Below are positions 44,901 to 51,899 of a stretch of 64,000 nt of DNA, one piece after another. The notes beneath the pieces were generated by a model that saw nothing but the letters and a program-made list of their open reading frames with translations, had not been told where the DNA came from and did no database searches. How positions within the stretch are numbered: position 1 is the stretch's first letter; each line of letters opens with the position of its first letter. Made by a program: the position numbers and the translations under genes. Source of the DNA: Tridacna crocea (lineage: Eukaryota > Mollusca > Bivalvia > Cardiida > Cardiidae); NCBI GenBank assembly GCA_943736015.1, contig OX031069.1:22945235-23009234 (forward strand), read 5' to 3'.

Positions 44901-47332
44901 ATGTTGCACCAGAAGTATTACGGGTCTACTTCCTTAATGTATCTCTCTGATTCACATACGTACATGTAGTAGGTCATCATAATAATTATAGACCCATAAA
45001 AATCCAATTTGTGTTACAACAGACTGAATCTTAAGGTATGCTGGTCTGTTGACTTGAAGAATTATTGACCAATAGCGAAAAGTTTCACCCAAGGTCAGCC
45101 TGCACAGTCCAGATGCATTAAGCCCCCTTTTCAAAGAGCATGGTTTATTTAGATTCTTAAACAACTGTAGTGTGCATAGTTCAGTTAACTTGTGTTTTGT
45201 GCTACATGAAGAATGAATAAACTTTTTGTTGCCATTTGATATTCATTACTGCATTAATGCTCAACAAGGACGATTCGGGTCATGCTGGATTTGATAATTC
45301 TCTGAACAGTTTTGAGGATGCACGGACATTTGCTGTCCAGTCAAATGTTGACTTTAATTTAACCCTTTACCACACAATCCCTACTTTTAACACCCCTGTG
45401 AAAGAAGCCTTTTGAAAACATTGTTGGAAAAGGAGAAAATGTTGGTAACCAGCATTTTCTCGTTTTCCCACAATGTTTTCTACCCTTCATAAAACAAATT
45501 TCAAATTTTCAGTCATTTTTATTGCCTTGTGCAAATGCTTTTGATTTGGACAAATCTAGAATTATATCATTTGGTAATGAGATAACAAGAAGGGATTTTT
45601 CAACACCTAGGTTGAAATCTTAATATTTAGGAAGCCAGCCATTTGTTTTTCTATACCAGTGAATTGTTTGGTGATGATGACTAGAAGGCAGGAAAGATAT
45701 TTAAGACTGAATTAAAAAAGACAAAAATATTGCATATGTGGAATTCTATGTAAAGAGTATGGATGATTGACTATTGTAATGCTTTACCAAACTTCACATT
45801 TTTTATCCGGTTTAAATGGAAGGCAATTGCAGACGAAAATTTAAGTATTGCACAAATAATGAGATTTGTCTCTGATTGACTGAAAATATTGTGACAAATG
45901 GAGAAAATACTGGTTATCAGCATTTTCTCCTTTATATCATAGTATTTTAGCAAGCAGTTTGCACAGGGTCATTAGCACATTGTTGGTAAAAGTTAAACTG
46001 GTTTCTATAATTGTAGAAAGAGCAGCATGTCAGATGAAGACACGCTTTACGAAAATGTACAGCCTAAAAACAGATCTGTATCATTCAAGGCACCACAAGG
46101 CTTATCGGCAGATCAGACGGAGAGAGTAGGTACTAAATATTGAGTTTTGCCAATCAATAGTGACATAAGTATAATTATCTAAGATGTATTCTCTAACCCC
46201 TGTGCTAGACAACAAAATTTTAACCCTTTACCACACGAAAAAATTTCAGATTTATCCAAATCGAAAGCATTTGCAGATGACAATTTCATAGTGGCTCAAA
46301 TGATGTAATTTTTCTTTGATAGGATGGAAAACTTTGTGGGAAAAGGAGAAAGTGCTGATTATCAGCATTTTCTCCTTTTCCCACAATGTTGTCAACAGGC
46401 TTCTCTCTAAAGGTCATTTTTTAAAAGGCATCATTGTGTTGTAAAGGGTTGACCATATTTAACACTTTACCACACAAGAAAATTTTAGACTGGTCCAAAT
46501 TGAAAACATTTGCAGGCGACAAACTAAATGTGTCTGAAAAATTAAAATTTGGTTAGAAAAGGGTAGAAAACACTGTGGGAAAAGTAGAAAATTTTTCTGT
46601 GGTTACCAGCATTTTTCCTTTTCCACAGTGTTTTCAAAAGGCTTCTTTCTCAGGGTCGTTAAAAGTCAGGATTGTGTATTAAAGAGTCGAAGATTAACCC
46701 TGTACCAATTTATTCCATAAATGAGCAAGTTGCTCATGTAAAAATAGACCGTGTTTCCCATTGGCGTCGACCTGGGCTGTAGTAAATCTCTAATTTCTTT
46801 TGTTTTCGGATGGTTTTCAACCACTTGGGTTTTATGAATGAAAATTATAAGGCTTTGGGAGTATAAAGATTATTTTTTTGTATTTTTGTAAAATTTTTGG
46901 CCCAAAATTTGAAGGGCCACCTTTAAGAGGGGGTGGGTAACAGGATTTTTAACGACCTGCTAAATGAAGACTTTTAAAAAAGTTTAGGAATAGAAGAAAA
47001 ATGCTGGCAACCAGCATTTCCTCTTTTTCTAGCAATGTATTCTACCCAAACAAGGCCAGAAGTCATCCTTCTGATGTTACAGCAGCTTTCAAGTCTAAAC
47101 TTTTGTTGTGTGGTTAAGAATTAATTTACACTTAATTATAGGCACTCTTGGTTTTAGCTGTTATCACACACTTGTATCACAAGTCATGTGACCAGGTTTT
47201 GGCCATCAATTATACATGTCTGTGGACAATATCATTCTGTAATGACAAGTACATGTATTCCTTTTTCAGATACCAAAGAAAAGTAGCAAGAACGATATGA
47301 AGTTTTTACCAACAGTGAAATGGACAAGATAA
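29991..47332 (+). CDS. Unrecognised type I membrane protein, receptor-like, 11 exons, 365 aa
   Basis: Exons: 29991-30142, 31093-31226, 32992-33090, 34277-34351, 36110-36129, 37638-37751, 40402-40496, 42210-42318, 44163-44290, 46017-46125, 47270-47332. Phases close to 1098 bases. Residues 1-20 form a signal peptide. The ectodomain has eight cysteines (24, 28, 37, 46, 60, 62, 87, 95) and a seven-Thr run (101-107). The span is about 177-197 (LAVFGFILLFNVACVAIAV), followed by cysteines 196, 197 and 199 (possible palmitoylation). The 168-aa tail has Tyr219, 251, 270, 279, 293 and 320. Y251 is in NSYAIL (YxxL). Y320 is in TLYENV, which fits TxYxx(V/I) (ITSM) and YxN (Grb2 SH2). I know no family with this layout; a signalling receptor is inference. 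Confidence 0.8.
30317..30545 (+). repeat. TTAA hairpin MITE
   Basis: Intron 1 of the receptor-like gene. TTAACCCATTACCACACAAT to GGTAAAGAGTTAA, with one stem mismatch (CAGCAATTTCTCC). A degraded relative follows at about 30700-30890. Confidence 0.85.
31308..31367. repeat. Palindrome, GATCAGACTGCACA type
   Basis: GATCAGACTGCACAGAATGT folds on GTGCAGTCTGATC, with AATGTAGATCAA / TTGATCTACATT outside. Copies or fragments occur at 38107-38163, 26165, 30630, 57320 and 61140. Confidence 0.8.
31496..31650 (+). repeat. TTAA hairpin MITE, GGTGAAATTGCTC subtype
   Basis: The stem is GGTGAAATTGCTCGTGACG with right arm CGAGCAATTTCACC. Both arms carry the same departure from the usual GGAGAAA / TTTCTCC. 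Confidence 0.65.
31930..32073 (+). repeat. TTAA hairpin MITE, ATTGCTC subtype, partial
   Basis: The stem GAAATTGCTCGTTACAAGCA matches 12960-13181. The left end is absent and the right end is GGGAAAGGATTAA. Confidence 0.6.
32398..32790 (+). repeat. TTAA hairpin MITE carrying an inserted element
   Basis: The host parts 32398-32522 and 32680-32790 join into a normal copy. The 157-bp insert is described separately. Confidence 0.85.
32523..32679. mobile_element. 157-bp foldback MITE with 7-bp target duplication
   Basis: Inverted ends CACAGGAATTTGACATTC and GAATGTCAAATTTCTGTG continue as an almost complete palindrome around AAACACTGTGTTT. TTTCTAC is duplicated on both sides (32516-32522, 32680-32686); 8 bp (TTTCTACC) is possible if the first C belongs to the target. 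An end of the same element recurs at 33115-33160. Confidence 0.85.
33190..33340 (+). repeat. CAGCCTGC-type dispersed repeat
   Basis: GCTCTGGGAAAAAGGGACTTAATGCATTTGC, TCAGGTCATTCTGCGCAG and TTGACCTGGGCC identify a diverged copy of the family seen cleanly at 57005-57190. Confidence 0.5.
33386..33401 (+). repeat. Poly-G tract
   Basis: Sixteen consecutive G, next to two shorter G runs, in intron 3 of the receptor-like gene. Confidence 0.9.
33821..34247. mobile_element. ~427-bp long-TIR element (CATCTTCGCAAGCC family)
   Basis: The ends TTCATCTTCGCGAGCCAAGG and CCTTGGCTTGCGAAGATGAG are inverted repeats. Similarity continues inward through CCTTGGCTGATTGAGCCTAA against its reversed counterpart. Related copies occur at 36875-37330 and at the right edge (63763-64000). 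Confidence 0.75.
34377..34603 (+). repeat. TTAA hairpin MITE
   Basis: Starts 26 bp past the exon 4 donor of the receptor-like gene. It has an intact hairpin and right end GCGGTAACAGTTCAA. A further end fragment follows at 34612-34660. Confidence 0.75.
34726..34952 (-). repeat. TTAA hairpin MITE, ATTGCTC subtype, perfect stem
   Basis: GAGAAATTGCTCGTTACGAG gives a perfect inner palindrome. The left end TTAACCATTTCCCAAAAG and right end GGGAAAGGGTTAA differ from the main subfamily. Confidence 0.8.
35205..35292 (-). mobile_element. tRNA-like SINE head, reversed
   Basis: On - it has a B-box-like AAGTTCGATACCC preceded by an A-box-like segment (GTACAGCGTCGG). It stands next to the short dispersed repeat at 35290-35375. 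Confidence 0.45.
35290..35375 (+). repeat. Short dispersed repeat (second copy)
   Basis: Same sequence as 4099-4163, with ACTTGTTTCTCA tandemly duplicated. Confidence 0.6.
35385..35590 (+). mobile_element. SINE body
   Basis: Carries AAAGCAGCCAGCAGC, CATGAAAGCATGGGTAGG and the tail GATAACTGAAATGATG shared with the other SINE copies. The ORFs on either strand are SINE sequence. Confidence 0.6.
35749..35968 (-). repeat. TTAA hairpin MITE with doubled hairpin
   Basis: The whole inner palindrome (GGAGAAAATGCTGG and its complement) occurs twice in tandem before the stem closes with CCCACAATG. The right end is replaced by unrelated sequence. Confidence 0.75.
36110..36129 (+). CDS. 20-nt microexon of the receptor-like gene
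   Basis: Acceptor TTTTTTTCAG, coding AG-AAA-GGT-GTT-GTA-ATA-AAG, donor GTATGT. It bridges phase 1 of exon 4 to phase 0 of exon 6 and adds EKGVVIK just before the membrane span. Without it the frame breaks. Confidence 0.65.
36173..36400 (-). repeat. TTAA hairpin MITE
   Basis: TTAGCCCTTTACCACACAGC to GGTAAAGGGTTAG. The hairpin has a single loop-side change (GCTCGTTACC). Confidence 0.8.
36480..36606 (+). repeat. CAGCCTGC-type dispersed repeat
   Basis: AAAATTTACCATTAGCA, TCATATCAGCCTGCATGG and TATTTTCACAGAG keep the family order with a diverged second arm. Confidence 0.55.
36875..37330. mobile_element. Diverged CATCTTCGCAAGCC-family element
   Basis: The left part (GCATCTTTGCAAGCCAAGG, CTACTCTACCCTTGGCAGAT) and the later GTTATCGCTTCATGTTGAA / GGTTTGTAAAACGACATG match the copies at 33821 and 63763. 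Confidence 0.6.
37346..37510 (-). repeat. TTAA hairpin MITE, left end replaced
   Basis: The hairpin and the right side (TATGGTAAAGAGTT) are intact. The left side begins mid-element at AATAAATGTGA. Confidence 0.7.
37787..38003. mobile_element. 217-bp element with 29-bp perfect inverted ends
   Basis: 37787-37815 and 37975-38003 are exact reverse complements (GTATACTACTCAACATTTGC...). TA dinucleotides at the tips would suit a Tc1/mariner-type target. It starts 36 bp after the exon encoding the membrane span. Confidence 0.75.
38107..38163. repeat. Palindrome, GATCAGACTGCACA type
   Basis: Second clean copy of the element at 31308-31367, with a GTGTAGATC / GATCTACAC outer stem. Confidence 0.75.
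38277..38504 (+). repeat. TTAA hairpin MITE
   Basis: Near-consensus. The stem has the paired variant CACTGTGGG / CCCACAGTG and the loop is GCTGGAAACCAGC. Confidence 0.9.
38525..38740 (-). mobile_element. SINE, reversed
   Basis: TTTCAGTTATATCAAAGCAG, AAGCCACTGGCAGC and TTGGCTGAGCC are the reversed tail, body and head junction of the SINE. Confidence 0.6.
38800..38983 (+). repeat. TTAA hairpin MITE, left-truncated
   Basis: Hairpin with core GCTGGCTATCAGC and right end GGTAAAGGGTTTAA. Confidence 0.6.
39000..39950. other. Intron 6 sequence without recognised features
   Basis: No exon, hairpin or inverted repeat that I can support; only short homopolymers (C and A runs near 39220). Confidence 0.4.
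39958..40262. repeat. Two partial TTAA hairpin MITEs
   Basis: A + right half (39958-40062, lacking the hairpin) is followed by a - copy (40063-40262) with a shortened stem. Confidence 0.55.
40686..40914 (+). repeat. TTAA hairpin MITE
   Basis: Near-consensus, TTAACTCTTTACCACACAAT to GGTAAAGAGTTAA. The last TTAA is shared with the next element. Confidence 0.9.
40911..41190. repeat. TTAA hairpin MITE, hybrid of two left ends
   Basis: It opens with a + left end and one stem arm, is cut at ACCAGAGC, then continues with a - copy whose stem base is CCTTGTGGG / CCGCAAGG, changed on both arms together. Confidence 0.65.
41289..41502 (-). repeat. TTAA hairpin MITE
   Basis: TTAACTCTCTACC to GGTAAAGAGTTAA. 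The right arm is altered to TTTTCTATGTTTTCCC. Confidence 0.75.
41648..41862 (+). repeat. TTAA hairpin MITE
   Basis: Hairpin intact. The left end is replaced by TTTTAATAATTAACGGC; right end GTTTGGTACAAAGAGTA. Confidence 0.65.
41960..42029 (+). repeat. Half copy of the 14723-14863 palindrome
   Basis: GTGCCACTCGTGAAAATATT, ACCGATGGTGTCCA and GATCTTTCATCGAAAAAAA match one arm in order. Confidence 0.7.
42381..42609 (+). repeat. TTAA hairpin MITE, diverged
   Basis: GTTAACACTTTACCACAAAA to CAGTAAAGAGTCAA, 63 bp beyond exon 8 of the receptor-like gene. Confidence 0.65.
42696..43170. repeat. Two TTAA hairpin MITEs
   Basis: 42696-42893 is a - copy with a decayed hairpin (AAAGGGGCCAGAGCC). 42946-43170 is + with a good stem and core GCTGGTGACCAGC. 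Confidence 0.65.
43582..43810 (+). repeat. TTAA hairpin MITE
   Basis: Near-consensus, TTAACCCATTACCACACAAT to GGTAAAGAGTTAA, with the CACTGTGGG / CCACAGTG stem variant. Confidence 0.9.
44330..44567 (-). repeat. TTAA hairpin MITE, degenerate
   Basis: Stem ACATTGTAGAGAG ... CATCCACAATGG with a weak core (GTTCACCAGTAATTTC). Its right end was the target of the element at 44568. Confidence 0.45.
44568..44937. mobile_element. TTAA-flanked TIR element, second family
   Basis: TTAAGGTAGTGGACCC at the left faces GGGTCTACTTCCTTAA at the right: 22-bp inverted ends with three mismatches, bounded by TTAA. The AT-rich interior has no ORF. Confidence 0.65.
45050..45150 (+). repeat. CAGCCTGC-type dispersed repeat
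   Basis: AAAAGTTTCACCCAAGGTCAG, CCTGCACAGTCC and ATGCATTAAGCCCCCTTTTC are diagnostic; one arm is deleted. Confidence 0.55.
45359..45585 (+). repeat. TTAA hairpin MITE
   Basis: TTAACCCTTTACCACACAAT to GGTAATGAGATAA. Hairpin complete with two mismatches (ATGTTGG, CTCGTTTTCC). Confidence 0.85.
45779..45996 (-). repeat. TTAA hairpin MITE near a splice acceptor
   Basis: Diverged copy ending GGTAAAAGTTAA only 20 bp before exon 10 of the receptor-like gene. Confidence 0.6.
46219..46690 (-). repeat. Two TTAA hairpin MITEs in tandem orientation
   Basis: 46219-46451 has core GCTGATTATCAGC. 46458-46690 has CACTGTGGG / CCACAGTG and a disrupted loop (TTTTTCTGTGGTTACC). Confidence 0.75.
46700..46925. 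repeat. Dispersed repeat shared with 15390-15792
   Basis: GACCTGGGCTGTAGTAAATC, TTTTATGAATGAAAATTATA and GAAGGGCCACC match the first copy closely in the same orientation. Confidence 0.7.
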
Positions 47333-47348
47333 TAGCAATTCTGAGCTG

Positions 47349-47548
47349 TTTAACTCATAACCAAACAACAAAGTTTTAGGTTTGTCCCAATCGAAAGCAT
47401 TTGCAGGCAACAGAATAAAAGTGACTGAAAATTTAAGATTTGTTTTGTTGAGGGTTGAAAACCAGCATTTTCTCCTTTTCCCACAATGTTTTCCAATGGC
47501 TTCTTTCTCAGGGTCGTCAAAAGTAGGGATTGTATGGTAATGGGCTAA
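47349..47548 (-). repeat. TTAA hairpin MITE in the 3' UTR, left arm lost
   Basis: Starts 16 bp after the receptor-like gene's stop codon. The left hairpin arm is deleted (GGGTTGAAAACCAGCATTTT). It contains AATAAA at 47414-47419. Confidence 0.75.
47414..47419 (+). promoter_or_regulatory. Candidate poly(A) signal supplied by a MITE
   Basis: AATAAA, 82 nt past the stop codon, within the ACAAAATAAAAGTGA part of a - oriented MITE. It is the first such hexamer after the stop. Confidence 0.45.
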
Positions 47549-47705
47549 AGCTTGACCACACAATCCTAGGTTTGAACTAATTCACTAAAAGGGCTTTCGA
47601 AAAAAAATTGTATGAAATGGAGTAAAAGCTGATAAACAGCAATTTTTCCTTTTGTCAAAATGTTTACCATACTTTTTAAGACAAAATCCTTTTATTGAGC
47701 AACAT

Positions 47706-48172
47706 TTAACTCTTTACCAAACAATACCAGGTTTTAACGATCCTTAGAGAGAAGTTTTCTGAAAAATTGTGGGAAAAAGAGCAAATGCTTTCTCTTTTTC
47801 CAACAGTGTCTTTAGAAAACTTCTGTCCAGCATTTTCTCCTATTCCCATGATGTTTTCTACTCTACCAAAGTCAAGTTACAATTTTTTTTGTCTGCAAAT
47901 GCGTTCAGTTTGAGCCAGTCTAAGATTTTACATTTGGTAAAGAGTTAACTTTTTACAAAACGACAAAATTTTTGACAGGTCAAAGTATAAAACTCTTGCA
48001 AACCACAACATAAACATAGCTCAAAAATTGAAATTTATTTCCAGCAGGGTAGAAAATACTGTGGCAAAAGGAGAAAATGCTGGTTACCAGCATTTTCTCC
48101 TTTTTCCACAATGTTTTCAAAAGGTTTCTATCTCAGGGTCGTGAAAACCAGGGACTGTTTGGTAAAGAGTTA
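47706..48172. repeat. Two TTAA hairpin MITEs
   Basis: 47706-47946 (+) has a scrambled hairpin with both arms partly duplicated. 47943-48172 (-) is complete and shares the TTAA. A degraded - copy follows at about 48480-48690. Confidence 0.7.
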
Positions 48173-49082
48173 ATCAGTTGTCCAAAAATGCTATCAATTC
48201 AGACAAGTGTAAAAGCTTCTTGGATACATTGTTTACCCTGAAATAGCTTTTTTTAAATTTTTCATGAATTTAATGAAAAAAAAGTATTTGGAAAATATCT
48301 TGGAAATATTGATTTGGACAAATAGCCCACCCTTATATTTTTGGCTAACCATGACATAAATACATTGGCATATGTCTGCAATATTGCCCGCTTGGCAAAA
48401 AGTATGGGCCGACTTGTGCACCAGCTAAAAAGTCTTTGCGTTCACAGTTTTCACTTTTCTAAATTGAGCTAGATTCACAGTAAGAGAATAAGTATGTTAT
48501 CCAGCAGATTTATTTGAAAGCATTATTTTTTCAGACAACAAATTGAACATGGCTCATTCAGTGGGATTTGTCAAGAAAGATAAAACTCATTGTGGATTTC
48601 AGCATTTTCTCCTTTTTCCACCTTTTTTTATTACAAGACGTCTTACTCAGGGTCATCAAACTAAGGATTGTTTGGTAAAGGGTTTACAAATCAAATGTTG
48701 ACTCTTCATCACTACTTCATGGTCGTTATGGTTGTTACTCTAATCCTTTCATTTTTTTCCTGTTGAAGTAAAATTATATACAAAGATTTTCCTTGGTATT
48801 TTATCTTTATTGTTACCGTCACTTCCCAGCATTCCTCTTTTCATCCCAATTTCAAGATTTATGAATAATGAATTCTCTGCCGTGCATTTTTCAATGAGGG
48901 GATACTTATTTATTATATACCTAGCAGTGAAATCCTGGAATTTCCCAGTGTAATAAATTTTGATATCATCACTAGTGACGTTATCAACTTTCACTTCCTG
49001 ACGTCATTTGGGAACTACATTTTTTTCGACTTTCAAACGCAAAATTACAAATAATGATGTTAATAAGGTATATAATAAATAG

Positions 49083-49232
49083 AATAATCAACTGGTTATT
49101 TTTGATGAAAAATATCTCACTCGGACGCGTCGTAAGGCGTTAAAAAAACTCGTGCTGCGCACTCGTTTTTTCAACGCCTAACAACGCATCCTCGTGAGAT
49201 ATTTTTCATATCAAAAACAACCAGTTGATTAT
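49083..49232. repeat. 150-bp inverted repeat
   Basis: ATAATCAACTGGTTATTTTT and AAAAACAACCAGTTGATTAT bound arms that pair inward through TGAAAAATATCTCAC and GGCGTT to the centre near GTGCTGCGCAC. It is non-coding. Confidence 0.8.
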
Positions 49233-49249
49233 CCTCTATCTCATAAACA

Positions 49250-50111
49250 TGTAGGCCTAGGGGTCACTCTAAAAAAAAGGAGAGAAACAAATGCATTCAA
49301 AAATAGTCGTCATATAAATGTCATAAAAACAAAGTTCTATTTGTGCTGATGGGACATTTTTCTGATTCAATGGGACAATGTCACAAATCTCCACCCCCAC
49401 TCACCATTTGGCAGAATACTGTTATTTATGTCGTTGTAATTTTCCTAGTAATTCCATTGGCTCAAAACTTTCACGGTGTAAAAAGTAAAAAAAATGCCCT
49501 CTTGCATGACCTTTGGTATTGCGAGATGTAAAGAAAATTGAAATGTGCATATTTTAACAATTTAATGTTTCAGGTACATGTATTGACAATTTTATGCAGA
49601 AAAAACCCGGAATGAAATTCAAACAAATACATCTACCAGGTTTGTGCATGGTAACATTTAGTATGAATGTTAAAATTGTTTTATGTAAAGTTTTAGATAC
49701 AGTTATATAACGTGACGTCATCGTACTAGATTTGGGTCTGTCAACTACGGACTTAATTTCTGTTGAGTCGGATTTCATCCATGTGGGGTGACTGTTTTTG
49801 AGCTAGATTATTGACATGTATACAATAAACATGAAATTTTTTGTAACGTACATGTATATTAACTTTCCTGTGGCTCAAATTCCCTTCGAGGATGTGTGGG
49901 AAAATTTAGTTCCTAGCTAGTAATAAACTGTTGCATGTGAAGTTAGAATTAATGTTGCTGTCAAAGTTTAAGTCTTTCGTTTGGAGACAGAAATAATTTA
50001 TCTAGGTCAAGTTACCAAGGTTGACAACAGGTGCTTCAAAGGGAGTCCAATATGGTGCAGTGTTACCAAGGTAATTTGGAAACTTGCAATAAAGTGATTT
50101 TTCATTTTCAG
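49250..50111. other. Intergenic region without recognised repeats
   Basis: I see no hairpin MITE or convincing exon between the inverted repeat and the exon-like segment at 50112. Confidence 0.4.
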
Positions 50112-50193
50112 AAAATTATTTACCTTCCTTGGTTTTTGCTTTCGGCGAGGATTATGACGTCACAGCAGACGACCTTCACTTGTCAAACATGAG
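50112..50193 (+). CDS. Isolated exon-like segment, unknown gene
   Basis: Acceptor TTCATTTTCAG, 82 nt open in the frame NYLPSLVFAFGEDYDVTADD followed by LHLSNM, then donor GAG|GTATTT. The acidic, non-repetitive peptide looks coding. It could be an alternative 3' exon of the receptor-like gene or part of another gene. No partner exon was found. Confidence 0.3.
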
Positions 50194-50253
50194 GTATTTG
50201 TTTTATGAAGAAAAATTAGATAATTATTTTTAATACATTAAGGAAAATTGTGC

Positions 50254-50259
50254 TTTATT
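50254..50259 (-). promoter_or_regulatory. 14-3-3 poly(A) signal
   Basis: AATAAA on -, 199 nt beyond the 14-3-3 stop codon. Confidence 0.45.
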
Positions 50260-50457
50260 ATTGCGTCATTTGGTAACCTATGAGATTTTAAAACACCCCT
50301 GCTTTCAATTTGATGGGTAAACAGCAGCTACATGTGGGTGGCGCTACGTGTGAAAATTAAGTATTTTTCGGGTCTCCGCGGTATATCACCGATGGCGTGG
50401 TACCAGCCAGGACGACTCTATGAGAAATAATGGCTGACTCATCCTGAAATTTCTGTC

Positions 50458-51180
50458 TCATTTTTTCTTTGCTTCCTCTTCCATTTCAGCAGCCCATATT
50501 TTCATATTATCTTTCAAAAGATGCATAATTAAGACACTGTCGTCTTTCGAGGGCGGAGCTATGCTATTTATATCTTCTTCTGCTAGAGAGTGTCCTTGTT
50601 TGGCGAGTTCACACGCCCCCTCGTAAGAATTCAAAATTTCATAGTGAAACACAGAATAGTTCAGAACCAGTCCAAGTCTAAGTGGGTTTGCGGGACTTAA
50701 GAATTCTTTCGCGAGTTCGAGACCGGTTTCGTATGATTCTTTTGCTTTGTCGTAGACATCGATGTGAGAGTTTTCACGACAGAATTCCGACAGGTAACGA
50801 TAATAATCTCCTTTCATTTTATGATAAAACACAAGGCTTTCGTTGTCGATTGTATTTAGCAGGTATTTGTCGACCATTTGTATTAGTTCACTACATGTTG
50901 CCTTCAATTCTTCCTCAACTTTCTGCCGGTATTCTTTAGATATTTCTTTACGTCTCTGATTTGTATCGATCCCTTGTTCTATGGTAGAAATCGCTCTCCA
51001 GGCAGCTCTTTTACAACCAACATAATTCTTGTATCCATTTGCCATCAAATTTCGTTCTTCAACTGTTAGTCCTGTTCCCATAGCGACAACCTTTTTCAGC
51101 CAAGCGACCATGTCGTCCCATCTTTGAGCTGCCTCTGCAAGTCTGATTCTTTCTATCAGATTTCTGCGTTCATCTGCCAT
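50458..51180 (-). CDS. Divergent 14-3-3 protein, single coding exon, 240 aa
   Basis: 14-3-3 proteins are dimeric cytosolic adaptors that bind phosphoserine/threonine motifs. The fold is complete from RRNLIERIRLAEAAQRWDDM to the C-terminus. The phosphate-binding set is kept: Lys51, Arg58, Arg128, Tyr129, plus Asn174, Glu181, Asn225 and Trp229 of the groove. Signature stretches are EERNLMANGYKNYVG, KGDYYRYLSEF, LNYSVFHYEIL and LIMHLLKDN. It departs from ordinary zeta/epsilon types at many otherwise fixed positions (for example CKRAAW for ARRSSW) and has a short basic tail (EEEAKKK). With no introns in the coding region it may be a retrocopy-derived paralogue, but the frame is intact. An acceptor-like TTTCAG at 51198 suggests a 5' UTR intron. 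Confidence 0.93.
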   Translation of the reverse strand: MADERRNLIERIRLAEAAQRWDDMVAWLKKVVAMGTGLTVEERNLMANGYKNYVGCKRAAWRAISTIEQGIDTNQRRKEISKEYRQKVEEELKATCSELIQMVDKYLLNTIDNESLVFYHKMKGDYYRYLSEFCRENSHIDVYDKAKESYETGLELAKEFLSPANPLRLGLVLNYSVFHYEILNSYEGACELAKQGHSLAEEDINSIAPPSKDDSVLIMHLLKDNMKIWAAEMEEEAKKK

Positions 51181-51319
51181 GGTGTGTTAAACCCTCGCTG
51201 AAAGCACAAAAGAAAACGAAATCAGCAGGTCTGCATTACAGGCGCTCGTGCAATCTTTATTCACTGATACTACCACACAAAATTAACATTCGAGTGTTCA
51301 ATAATTGGATAAATGCGTC

Positions 51320-51327
51320 TATATATA
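51320..51327 (-). promoter_or_regulatory. TATA-like element upstream of 14-3-3
   Basis: TATATATA, 140 bp upstream of the 14-3-3 start codon on -. It is the only such element close by. Confidence 0.3.
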
Positions 51328-51811
51328 CTCCCCTGGTAGAATTTCAGTTTCCCACGTATACTCCCGTGAAAAACCTTCAGTGCCTTGAATGAAGATCGAA
51401 CAGTGAGTCTTTTAGTAGCGACCGCACAGCGACTCAGGACAACGCCACCCCCCCTTTTTTAGAAGTGTTATGATACTCCCGAAAACATGGAGATAGAGAT
51501 TTAGTATGAACAGCAGCTGCTTATCTCAAGGGCTTTAAACGTGATATTTCGGGCAAATGTTTCATGGTGCAGTAATCAGACAGGTACAGAACATGTAGTT
51601 CAGCCGGGCTCCCTTCACATTCTAAAATAATGTGTGCACATGCACCTCGAGACAAGAATATGTTTTTGAATCAAAAGCAAACGGAAAAAATATTCTCAGT
51701 TAGACTCTATTCATTAAATTTTGAAGACGTATCGTTGATGTGTTACTGATACATGCTACAATATTCGCCAAAATACATTGATCGGGTGAAACAAAGGATT
51801 AAGATATTACC

Positions 51812-51871
51812 CATCCTCGGATACCCCGATGTAGCGTAGCAAATAGGGAGACCTCGGGGTATCCGAGGATG
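51812..51871. mobile_element. 60-bp Mutator-like mini-element with 9-bp target duplication
   Basis: CATCCTCGGATACCCCG and CGGGGTATCCGAGGATG are inverted ends around TAGCGTAGCAAATAGGG. GATATTACC is duplicated exactly (51803-51811, 51872-51880). The ends and core match the 250-bp element at 25133-25382, so this is an extreme internal deletion of that family. Confidence 0.85.
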
Positions 51872-51899
51872 GATATTACCTAAATAAACTGGTCGACAC

